DNA of 19,758 nucleotides from Brevipalpus yothersi (GCA_003956705.1 QZCP01000537.1:1-19758); one strand, 5' to 3'. Positions 8,283 to 16,215 are shown, numbered from the stretch's first letter. Notes: generated by a model from the letters alone, not told the origin. Made by a program: numbers and translations.

Positions 8283-8673
8283 ATGCAGAGATATTATTAT
8301 TTAGTTCAACATTATTACCAACAATATTGGAGAGAAAGAAATTCCATCGACAATATGAAATCTTTGATGGAGCTTCGCCCATTCTTCAACCAGCAATATG
8401 CCTCAAAACTAACAATCTAATCTTATCATCAATCATGATCAATTTTGAAATAAGATCGAAAAGTTCAACAATCATTAAGTTACTCGTAACTTAGATTCAA
8501 TTCATGTAACTTTAATATAAACATTTCTAAGATCTTTGAAAGATTTGAACTCTGAACTATTGTATCAATACGAATACTTGATATGATGTTCTAATATATC
8601 TTCCAATTATACTAGAGGGTTCGCTCACTCCACTCGCTCAGCTCGTTCAGCTCGCTTGCTTTTTGGCCTAATA
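8283..8673. other. Unassigned AT-rich DNA with a short GC-rich repeated stretch
   Basis: Nothing recognisable up to about 8615. At 8618-8662 the sequence becomes pyrimidine/GC-rich, with repeated CTCGCT, CTCGTT and CAGCTCG units. On the minus strand this region should hold the 3' part of the copia element interrupted by the mariner insertion, but no copia residues can be read, implying a deletion or rearrangement. Confidence 0.4.
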
Positions 8674-8974
8674 TACAGGCCCAGAGTAATATGACCCATT
8701 TCAAACTTTTATAACTTTTGAATGAATTGTGATATCTTAATAATTTTCTCGGTTCCTTAGAGAAAAAATGTGTAAATTTTATGTGACAGGTGTTTCAAGC
8801 ACTTCCGGTAACTTATTAGCATAGATGAGCGGTCATGAAGCAAAAAAAGTAGGTTTTTCGCGATGCGTGCAAAAGTGGGCGGAGCTATCAAAAAAATGAG
8901 GTCATTTTTGAACTCCTCATCAAAAATTACGGCTAGAAAAGTTCATTTGATAGTGATCAAATAAGGAATAAAAA
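8674..8974 (+). repeat. Left terminal inverted repeat of the mariner element
   Basis: This is the reverse complement of 10814-11117 with scattered substitutions and a 4-base gap next to the tip (TACAGGCCCAGAG here, TACAGGGTGTCCCAGAG on the other arm). Similarity ends at AGGAATAAAAA (8964-8974). Confidence 0.9.
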
Positions 8975-9160
8975 AGTTGATTTCAGTCCATTTTAACATG
9001 GAAAGCCTATTGGATGGTGCTAACACAAATCGGAAAGCATGCTGCGCTTGGCCAATGTCTTCGTAAGTTGCTCAGAGCCTACTAAACAATCCAAAAATAC
9101 GTTGACACGAGACGAAATCACTAAGCGTTTCCGAAAACTCTGAAAAAAAGTTTTTTTTAT

Positions 9161-10246
9161 TCATCTTCCTTCTTCGAACTGTACATCTGCCCCATTCCTA
9201 TTTACAATTGATTCAAGTCTTTTTCTCACACTTCTCATGCAGGCAGCTCTTACGTGCTCCTGAGGTATGTTATCGAACTCCTGCCAGATCGTATCTTCGA
9301 GTTGTCTCAGAGTCTGAAGCCTGCGTCCATACACCATGTTCTTCAGGGTACCCCACAGGTAGAAGTCGCAAGGGGTTGCATCAGGTGATCTTGGAGCCCA
9401 CTCAGGATCCCAGCCAATTGCCAGCACTCTTTCCCCGAAGATCTCGCGGAGGTATTCTTTGACTCTCCCTCCTCTGTGACACGGAGCACCATCCTGCATG
9501 TACCAATGTCTCCTTGACTCATCGATCTGAGGGATGATGTAGTTTCTCAGCATATCCAAGTACTTAGTAGCTGTCAGACAACCTTCGTACTCGATCGGAC
9601 CAATTCTACCACCAGCCCATATGCCAGCCCATACTTTGATCCCTCGCTGATCAATTCGCTTGGACTCAACTGTCTTGTGTGGGTTCTCATCTGACCAGTA
9701 GATGGTGTTCTTGGTGTTGACGGCCCCACTCAAGTTGAACTGGGCCTCATCAGTCCATATTATGCGCTCGAGGAGGGTTGGATCTTGTTCGATCATCTCT
9801 AACAGCTGCCTGGCCATTCTAACCCTACGAGACTTATCTTCAGGCTTCAATTCGAATGTCCTACGTACATGGTATGCTCTGAGCCTCATGTCTTTAGTCA
9901 GAATTCTGTGGACTGTAGTCTTGGATATTGGACGACCCTCCTCTGCGAGTTCTAATGTTAACCTTCGGGTACTCGTTGGCTCATCCTTGCATTTATGATC
10001 TTGTGCAAGCTCACGGACTCATCTCATGGTGGCAGGTGTTCTAACGGTTTTGGATTGACCAGGATGTTCTAGGCTGAGTCGCTGATGCTCTCCCATATTC
10101 TGGTAGATGGACTTGATAGTATTCTTACTAGGCCTAATCCCATGCAACCTCTGAAGCTCACGCTGAGTTAGGACAATTGACTTGTTGTTAGCTTCATAGA
10201 CTCTGAGAATCTCTCTTTTCTGGGGCTCGGTATACCTAACACTCAT
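9161..10246 (-). pseudogene. Mariner-superfamily transposase (DD41D spacing), one stop
   Basis: One continuous minus-strand frame of about 361 codons from ATG at 10246 to TGA at 9161-9163, interrupted only by TGA at 10016-10018 (codon 77). The context suggests a CGA to TGA change. The N-terminal 75 residues hold a helix-turn-helix region (TEPQKREILRVYEANNKS; TQRELQRLHGI). After the stop comes a second HTH-like segment (GRPISKTTVHRIL), then the catalytic domain: IIWTDEAQFNL, WYMQDGAPCH, and WAPRSPDATPCDFYLWGTLK. Counting from QDG to the Asp of CDF gives 41 intervening residues, the DD41D arrangement, rather than the 34 of classical mariner. Catalytic residues are intact. The protein would cut and paste the flanking TIRs at TA sites. 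The long uninterrupted frame suggests activity in the recent past. Confidence 0.9.
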
Positions 10247-10269
10247 TGTTCTAACTAATTATTTTTGGG

Positions 10270-10393
10270 GATGACTATGATACAATAATGATTATGATGA
10301 CTATGATGACTATCTTACAATGATGACTTCGCTCAGAATTATTCGACGCTGGTAGGATTCGAAAGCTTGATTGATTGATTGATTGATTGATTG
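10270..10393 (+). repeat. Simple repeats upstream of the transposase start
   Basis: 10270-10327 is built of ATGACTATG/ATGATT-type units, and 10367-10393 is a run of (TTGA)n with six or more units. Both lie within the mariner element just 5' of its transposase. They may be slippage-generated and affect only spacing. Confidence 0.8.
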
Positions 10394-10596
10394 GCTGATC
10401 GCTGAACGCTGAACGCTTTAACTAATTGCTCTGTTACCCATTGGGCGATGGCGAGCAAATTAATTGGCGGATTTATGATTAGTTCTCATGATTTCTGATC
10501 AAGTTTTTTGAACCGAAGTCCTCAAAAATTTTGGCAAAACCAGTACCTTGAACTTTCTCAGCCGGGGGCGGTCTTTAACTTGAATCTTTACCAGCG

Positions 10597-10619
10597 CCCG
10601 AGTATCATCCTCACTCGGG
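10597..10619. repeat. 7-bp stem-loop CCCGAGT/ACTCGGG
   Basis: CCCGAGT, a 9-base spacer, then ACTCGGG form a perfect hairpin in a GC-richer part of the mariner interior, about 70 bp from the tRNA-like segment. The function is unknown. It may belong to the same inserted SINE-like sequence. Confidence 0.5.
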
Positions 10620-10686
10620 AACTGGGTCTTTACCAACGAACTTGCTTGAGTCTTTGAGCCCCCAACTGATGGGTCCAAGGTTTTGG

Positions 10687-10763
10687 TCTGAGGGTGGTAT
10701 CGAACCCACGACTTTGGTGTCCAGTAGACTTGGCCGAGCCCACTGGGACACCGAGACCTCAGA
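10687..10763 (-). repeat. tRNA-like segment, probably a SINE head
   Basis: A 77-nt stretch with tRNA-like folding on the minus strand. TCTGAGG and CCTCAGA at its two ends form a perfect 7-bp acceptor-like stem. GTGG-GTTCGATA-CCAC directly abuts the 3' acceptor arm and contains a near-perfect Pol III B box (GGTTCGATACC). GGTGTCC pairs with GGACACC inside, around CAGTGGGCTCGG, which is A-box/D-arm-like. It is not a canonical tRNA: there is no normal anticodon arm and the T stem is only 4 bp. A tRNA-derived SINE or tRNA pseudogene inserted in the mariner element is the best reading. Confidence 0.5.
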
Positions 10764-10813
10764 TTAGTGGCCAGGACTGGAACCTGCTTTTGATTCTGAG
10801 GTATTTTTCGAAT

Positions 10814-11117
10814 TTTTATTCCTCATTTGATCACTATCAAATGAACTTTTCTAGCCGTAATTTTTGATGAGGAGTTCAAAAATGACCTTATTTTTTTGAT
10901 AGCTCTGCCCACTTTTGCACGCATCGCGAAAAACCTACTTTTTAGGCTTCATGACCGCTCATCTATGCTAATAAGTTACCGGAAGTGCTTGAAACACCTG
11001 TCACATAAAATTTACACATTTTTTCTCTAAGGAACCGAAAAAATCATTAAGATATCACAATCCATTCAAAAGTTATAAAAGTTTGAAATGGGTCATATTA
11101 CTCTGGGACACCCTGTA
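10814..11117 (-). repeat. Right terminal inverted repeat of the mariner element
   Basis: Reverse complement of 8674-8974. It ends GGGACACCCTGTA at 11105-11117. The last 30 bases are shared with the right ends of the MITE-like repeats at 4288 and 13320. Confidence 0.9.
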
Positions 11118-11750
11118 TTATACTGATATGCTTGCTTTTCACGGCAAAACTTCCGTTACTCGCAAGCTTGATGCAACTTCGATCATCCTCAGAAATCTTT
11201 GTTGGACCTTCCAGAGACAGGTCTAACTCAAATAGGAGAGATCGAAACCAAAGTATTTCTGCTTTCAATAAAGCTAGTGACATATATTCCGCTTTCATGG
11301 AAGTGTCATACAGTTCTGCTTCTTGCTTGCACATGAAACACAGCTACCATACAGAAACACACAGTAACGACTTGTAATCCTCCTGTCAGGCTCATTATCA
11401 CCCGATGATCTGCCATGTATTGGCTTACAATTCTAACAGCCATGGTGAAATCATGTCTTGTACAAGACGATGAATGAATTAAAGCACCAACACCTTCGCA
11501 ATATTGCATTATCAGATTCTTTCTGACGAATTTTATCTTGATCTCCATTATTTGTGGAGAATTTCAGACTTACTTCCATTGGTGTTTCAATAGAATTCAC
11601 GTTCTCAAATCCAAATCGAGTGAGAATCTGGGAACAATAATTTTCTTGGTCAAGATCGATAGTTTTTGCATCGAAATCTCTCATGATTCTCATGCCAAGC
11701 AAAAATTTCGGTTCTCCAAGATCTTTCATCTTGAATTCACTCTCTAATGC
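11118..11750 (-). pseudogene. Ty1/copia retrotransposon RT/RNase H fragment
   Basis: Minus-strand translation gives the C-terminal reverse transcriptase motif ESEFKMKDLGEPKFLLGMRI (about 11750-11680), SIETPMEVSLKFS, then after frameshifts VGALIHSSSCTRHDF and IVSQYMADH (copia form G-L-TRPD), and RNase H-like AEYMSLALLKAEILWFRSLL, SEDDRSCIKLASN and SKHIS near 11130. The catalytic YVDD block would lie upstream and is not readable. At least two frameshifts separate the blocks. The frame stops at the mariner TIR (11117), where copia would normally continue with a short tail and the 3' LTR. No LTR was identified. Confidence 0.85.
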
Positions 11751-11774
11751 AAATACAAGCTTTTACAGCGTTAT

Positions 11775-11965
11775 TTGTTATTGTTATCAAAAAGTGATAG
11801 AATGATATGTTCAATACCCGAATTGTTGAGAGAAGTTGGTTGAAATGAGTTTTTGTCCATTAAAATGGAAGATATTCTAACCCAAATTCAATGTTAGGTA
11901 TCAATGGCATATGGAAAATTCTTCCTCCAAATGAAGAGAAAAGTTTTCAACCATAAATATTTTTT
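11775..11965 (-). repeat. Repeat R2, minus-strand copy
   Basis: The reverse complement aligns with 15385-15575. Shared strings include ATATTTATGGTTGAAAACTT, CCATATGCCATTGATA, AACATTGAATTTGGGTTAGA and GGGTATTGAACATATCATT. The two copies appear roughly 85% identical by eye and are separated by 3.4 kb in inverted orientation. No coding frame. Confidence 0.8.
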
Positions 11966-12545
11966 CAGTGGAAACCATGATATCTCCCCTAATCGCTGTG
12001 AACACATTATGGAACTGACACAATAGCTATCTCACCTCAATGTCACAATGCTAATCAAGTTTTAACATATTAGCAGAGAGCGTTTTTGAGATATGAAAAA
12101 TTCGTCTTTTAATATTGTTATGGATAGGTAGCAAAAGATCCAAGCATTAATTTGAGCATCTTCGGATACTGTAAACATTTTGAAACTAACACGATAGCTA
12201 TCTCGCCTATAGCTATCTATACGTGTGATATCTACAAGTGAGCCGAGTGAGCTCACTCGAATAGCTCCTTTTTTCAGCTTTGAGCCCTTTTCTAGTTATA
12301 TTATAGGACAATACACTTATGAGGGTATGAATATTAATATAGATCATAGTGAAGAGCATGTAGAGTAGCCGAGGATGCTTGAATCGATGCTCAGATCTTT
12401 TGCTACCCATTCATAACAATATTTGAAGACGAATTGCTCATACCTCAGAAACGCTCCCTGTTAACATCATGAAACTTGATGAGAATCGTAACATGAATGT
12501 GAGATAGCTATTGTGTTAGTTTCATAATGTGTCACAGCGATCAGC
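11966..12545. repeat. Fold-back block with a central palindrome
   Basis: About 190 bp at 11975-12180 (including ACACATTATG, GACACAATAGCTATCTCAC and GCAAAAGATC) recur in inverted orientation at 12350-12545. In between, 12244-12259 is the perfect 16-bp palindrome CGAGTGAGCTCACTCG, close to the exact centre. Part of the unit is repeated again around 12176-12220. The arms are diverged, so this is an old inverted duplication or fold-back transposon. Copies of the same unit occur at 19150-19490. Confidence 0.65.
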
Positions 12546-12961
12546 GGAAATATCATGATTTTCACCAAAAAAATATCAATCTCAATTGTTCGATTCGATT
12601 TGATTGATTCACCATTTTCTCTTATCATTCTTGATATTAACGAGTTTATTGAAGCAATCTCTCAGAAAAACCAAGTTTTGAGTTGATCAAATAAGATTCA
12701 AATTTTTTCCTGTACGTTGAAGCTCCAGAACGTTAGCACTCATATCACAAGAACGAGAAGCTCTACAGGACTCAAAATAGCACCAATGTCTTCCTCATCA
12801 AAGAATAGATAAGGAAGAATAGGTTTCAAATAAATCCAAGCTGGAGCCGAATTGACTACAATTCTTTTCACGGTCAAAATTTTGATCAATTTCCACTCGA
12901 TTGCAACGATCCATACCATAAGAGGTCAGCTCGTATTTTTTTCACCCAGCGACTCAGAAAT
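12532..12961 (+). repeat. Dispersed repeat R1, copy b
   Basis: Almost identical to the reverse complement of 18728-19159. I find only two substitutions (near 12714 and 12938) over about 430 bases. It is also collinear with the diverged copy at 1-340. It contains no credible coding frame. High similarity stops abruptly at both edges. Confidence 0.9.
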
Positions 12962-12984
12962 GCCGAATTGAGTATTATTCTTTG

Positions 12985-13320
12985 GTCATTATCATTTTTT
13001 GGAAGTTATATCGTTTTAATTCGCGTTAGCACCATCCAATAGGCTTCAGGGTATAATGAAAATTTTTCTCTCTTATCTTATCATTCTCAGACCAACTCAA
13101 TTAGATGTAGTTTTTCATGAAGATTCCAAAAATTCCGCGTACCAGCCGAGATATCCCGAATTTCTACTTTAGACCCTGTTATCCATCCTTAAAATTCATT
13201 GGACTCAATCAAAACTCACACATTTTTACTCTATGGTATTAAAAAATTTCCAGAATTCTCCGAAGGGTTCTCGAAATAAGAGCGTTTCAAACTCGTCATA
13301 TTACTCTGGAAGACCCTGTA
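12985..13320 (+). mobile_element. MITE-like repeat B with a mariner-type right end
   Basis: Homologous to 3861-4288 and ending in CCCTGTA exactly at 13320, with TA at 13319-13320. Shared internal blocks include GTTAGCACCATC (13025-13036) and ACCAGCCGAGATATC. It is about 90 bp shorter than copy A through internal gaps. It is non-coding and probably mobilised by a mariner transposase related to the one encoded at 9161-10246, judging from terminal similarity. Confidence 0.65.
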
Positions 13321-13354
13321 GAAGTTCAGCAGCCACTCCTATTCCATGTGAGGA

Positions 13355-13616
13355 TGTGTTTTAGATACAGGAAGAATGAAAATGGCAAGGTTTCATCTCG
13401 ATGGATCCTGAGGTTGGAGGATTGGATTAAGTGAAAAAATGGTACTGCAAATGTAAGAGTGGTTTGAGAACAGTCAGTCCATGCTCACATGCATTTGTGG
13501 CAATCATGATGATGAGCACTGGATTCTCTGGTCACGTTCAGAACCGTAGGCTTGATGAGCTATTCGGAGAAATTCAGGATGATGAAAGTGGATCCGATAT
13601 AGAACCAGATGACTGA
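13355..13616 (+). pseudogene. SWIM-type zinc-finger C-terminal fragment
   Basis: The frame 13431-13616 encodes KKWYCKCKSGLRTVSPCSHA, the C-x-C-x(9)-C-x-H signature of a SWIM zinc finger, followed by FVAIMMMS and an acidic tail (DDESGSDIEPDD) before the TGA. Just upstream a second frame (RYRKNENGKVSSRWILRLED) appears to be its continuation across a frameshift near 13430. SWIM fingers followed by acidic C-termini are common in eukaryotic transposase-derived proteins (for example MULE-like) and in some chromatin proteins. Only the last 90 or so residues remain, directly after the MITE-like end at 13320. There is no start codon and no upstream domain, so it is a broken gene fragment. Which transposon class it belonged to is not decidable here. 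Confidence 0.65.
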
Positions 13617-13677
13617 TCCTATCCCCATGGATGTATGCATGTGCAGACTAGTATACTAGAAGGAGCGTCACTCCGGA

Positions 13678-13695
13678 GTCGGAACGGAGTGGAGA
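13678..13695 (+). repeat. 18-bp inverted repeat bracketing the tandem arrays, left
   Basis: GTCGGAACGGAGTGGAGA is perfectly complementary to 15341-15358. The preceding bases also form a local palindrome (CACTCCG, spacer, CGGAGTG). The pair encloses both tandem arrays. Confidence 0.8.
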
Positions 13696-13769
13696 GTACT
13701 TGTATCAGAGGCTAAACTTCAACCGGTGATGATTTCCTTTAATTTGTTCATTTGATCGAAAAATCTAAC

Positions 13770-14215
13770 CTAAATTAACTAAACCTAACCAAAATTAACC
13801 TAACATAACATAACATAACATAAGAGTGCATGGGCTCCGACCCGTTGTTAAGACCTAACCTAGCTAATGTTTGATAGCTCTTCCCCTCATAGGCATGAGC
13901 TCCGACCCATTGTCACGACTCAACTTGAACTGTTTTCTATTGGTCATGCCTATCTGTCCAATTGTTATCCCCACACAGATTGTTCATCCAGCTCTGAACC
14001 TAACCTAACCAAACCAAACCTATCCTAACATAACATAACATAAGAGTGCATGGGCTTCGACCCGTTGTCACGACGCGACCTAACCGATGTATGATGGCCA
14101 TGTCCTTCGTGGGCATGGGCTCCGACCCGTTGTCACGACGCAACCTTACTAATGTATGATGGCTTTGTCTCTCATGGGCATAAGCTTTGACCCATTGCCC
14201 TGACACTGCCTGAGT
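13770..14215 (+). repeat. 65-bp minisatellite with CCTAA/TAACA tracts
   Basis: Five copies of a 65-bp unit are anchored by GCTCCGACCC at about 13834, 13899, 14054, 14119 and 14184. The unit reads roughly CATGGGCTCCGACCCGTTGT, then CACGACGCAACC and TAATGTATGATGGC. Copies 1 and 3 are each preceded by an AACCTAACC/AACATAACAT tract, so the array also has a 220-bp higher-order period. The minus-strand frame 14000-14332 is a translation of the repeat, not a gene. The CCTAA units match the arthropod telomere motif TTAGG but are too short and irregular to be a telomere. Confidence 0.85.
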
Positions 14216-14281
14216 ATGATGACTTAGCATCAGCTGATCAAATTGATAAAGATGTTGCTGACGAAGGTAATCATCTTCAAA

Positions 14282-15150
14282 AACCTTCATGGCTACCGCG
14301 GTACATTTTCCATGCGGGAAAAGAGAATACAAAGTTTGTTCAACGCAAATGCAATCATACCGTGGCGAAAATTTCCAGAAAATGGCTAAGTCTGGATGTG
14401 AGCACCACCTACGTTAAGTCTATGGACAGAATTTTGGAACACTTACATCTCATCCTGAGAGTTCGTAAATTATATTTTTCTGATCGAGACTGTTTGTTTA
14501 GAATGTGATCCAGTTAACAAAGCTTATTTGAACGAAATCTATCGATATTTTCCAGAGTTATAGTGATTTCAATTTTATGTTAGCACCATCCCATAGACTT
14601 AACATAGATGGTGCTAACGAAAAATTTTTTTTTCAAAACCACATCCGACCATCATGGTATACATTTTCATGCGGGAAATTGTGGGTACAGAGTGTATCCA
14701 TGATGTATTTGACCATACCTCAAAAAAAATTTTTTCGAAAAATGACCAAGTATTTTATGTTAGCACCACCTATGTTAAGTTTTTGGACCAATTTTGCAAA
14801 TCTTATATTTCATGATGGAACTTTGTGAAATCATATTTCATTCATTAGAATCAATTGAACATAGTGTATTCTAGTTAACACAGCTTATTTGAACAAAATC
14901 CATCGATATTTCCCGGAGCTATAGTGATTTCAATTTTATGTTAGCACCATCCCATAGACTTAACATAGATGGTGCTAACGAAAATTTTTTTTTTTCAAAA
15001 CCACATCCGATCATCATGGTATATATTTTCATGCGGGAAATTGTGTGTACCAAGTGTATCTGAGGGGTATTTGACCATACCTTGAAAAAAAATTTTTGAA
15101 AATTTTCGAAAATTTTTCTAAGTCCGAATGTTAGCACCATCCACCTATGG
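14282..15150 (+). repeat. 363-bp tandem repeat, about 2.4 copies
   Basis: The anchor CATGGTATA-CATTTTCATGCGGGAAA (variants) recurs at about 14288, 14653 and 15015, giving a period of 362-365. Units two and three are very similar, and the first is more diverged. Each of the two full junctions carries GTTAGCACCATC, 16 bases, then GATGGTGCTAAC, a perfect 12-bp-stem hairpin (14579-14618 and 14940-14979). Satellite-like, with no coding frame. Confidence 0.85.
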
Positions 15151-15340
15151 GCGATCCCATGTTAAAAGTGGAACTTTGTAACTTTGTAACTTTTTTTTCT
15201 GCCAACCGATTTTGATCAAATTTGTTTCATTAACGAGTTTTCATAATGATCTGTATTTGTGGAAAATTTCATATTGATCGATAGGATAGTTTTTTCAGAA
15301 TAGTGAACACAAAATTCGAAACATTTGTCTCACCGGGGTG

Positions 15341-15358
15341 TCTCCACTCCGTTCCGAC
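15341..15358 (-). repeat. 18-bp inverted repeat bracketing the tandem arrays, right
   Basis: TCTCCACTCCGTTCCGAC is the exact reverse complement of 13678-13695. No matching target-site duplication is visible outside the pair. Confidence 0.8.
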
Positions 15359-15384
15359 AATCACTTAGAATAACTCTCAATTGA

Positions 15385-15575
15385 CCCCATATTTATGGTT
15401 GAAAACTTTTCTTTTCATATTGAGGGAGAATCCTCCATATGCCATTGATATGTAACATTGAATTTGGGTTAGATTATTTTCCATCCTCATGGAAAAAAAC
15501 TCATTTCAACCAACTTCTTTCAACAATTTGGGTATTGAACATATCATTTTATCATTTCATTTTATTTTCATAACA
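15385..15575 (+). repeat. Repeat R2, plus-strand copy
   Basis: Inverted partner of 11775-11965. A more diverged direct copy follows at 16256-16460. The shared string AGCACCGAGACTG just after 15583 also aligns with GGCACCGAGATTA there, so the family extends to about 15620. Confidence 0.8.
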
Positions 15576-15792
15576 ATCTCAGGAGCACCGAGACTGTTCG
15601 AGTTTTCCCACATCCTTTAGCCTCAGGAATAATGGAAGCTGCTTATGAGGTGACTCGGGTGATATACTGCTGACAAGTTTCGGGAAAAAATTCAGAGCTT
15701 CCCTGCATGACAACTGACACCGCATGGAGGTTGAGTTCATGTCAGTTTTGGACAGTTTTTTTAGGTGGTTTTCATCGCTTTCACTCTGCCAT

Positions 15793-16215
15793 CTATCTAT
15801 AGCGCTCCTTGCAAACCTCCTTATGAGCCTTCATCTGCTCAGGAGATCTTTTCCCCTTGTTGATAGTCCCAGCCGTCCCCAGCTCCTGTGCTATCGTGGC
15901 CTGTCTGTATGCATTCTCTGTCTTCCCGAAAGCCTTCTCTCTCTCCTCTCCTGATTCTTCTCTCGTTTCATCGACCCAAAGGTCTGCCTCCTCCTGATGT
16001 AAGGCCAGACTCGCCTCCCACGATCTCACACTTTTTCTATCCATTTCTCTTGGCTGCTTATCTTCCTCTCTCTTCGATCCGATTCACACTCCCCTCGGGT
16101 AAACTTTCAATCAGAGTTTCATAACAGGCCTACCTCTTAGCCTTCTTCTTCCAGTTGCGTGATCGTGTTGGATCACTTTCAGCTGTTTGCTGCCTCGAGG
16201 CTTGTTAAGGATCCA
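15793..16215 (-). pseudogene. Charge-rich reading frame with AT-hook-like motif, broken
   Basis: On the minus strand one frame is open from about 16215 to 15793 with only two TGA stops (near 16109 and 16083). The first part reads NKPRGSKQLKVIQHDHA and then GRRRLRGRPVMK, whose RGRP core flanked by basic residues resembles an AT-hook DNA-binding motif. The last 83 codons (MDRKSVRSWEASLALHQEE, DETREESGEEREKAFGKTEN, TINKGKRSPEQMKAHKEVCK) are strongly charged and helical. The region is distinctly more GC-rich than its neighbours. I do not recognise the protein. It may be a transposon-encoded or captured host gene fragment. Plus-strand frames here are shadows. Confidence 0.4.

Larger units (their letters stand above)
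8674..11117 (-). mobile_element. Nearly complete mariner element with long TIRs
   Basis: The element starts TACAGG at 8674 and ends CCTGTA at 11117, so TA dinucleotides sit at both ends as for all IS630/Tc1/mariner insertions. Terminal inverted repeats are about 300 bp and highly similar. The transposase gene (minus strand) lies between them with one premature stop. The left tip lacks four bases (GTGT) present at the right tip, so the extreme terminus is damaged. Total length about 2.44 kb is large for mariner because of the long TIRs and about 570 bp of extra sequence (10247-10813) that contains simple repeats and a tRNA-like segment. The right flank is a copia fragment, so it probably inserted into that retroelement. 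Confidence 0.88.

Noticed and set aside
8310..8340. TGTTGG at the start of a minus-strand stretch, suggestive of an LTR edge
   Set aside because: No second LTR copy, no CA end, no primer-binding site or polypurine tract could be seen.
9208..9998. Plus-strand frames opposite the mariner transposase
   Set aside because: They are antisense shadows of a recognised minus-strand transposase.
14000..14332. Minus-strand 110-residue frame with internally repeated peptide
   Set aside because: The repetition comes from translating the 65-bp minisatellite; the frame is open because 65-bp units without stops follow one another.
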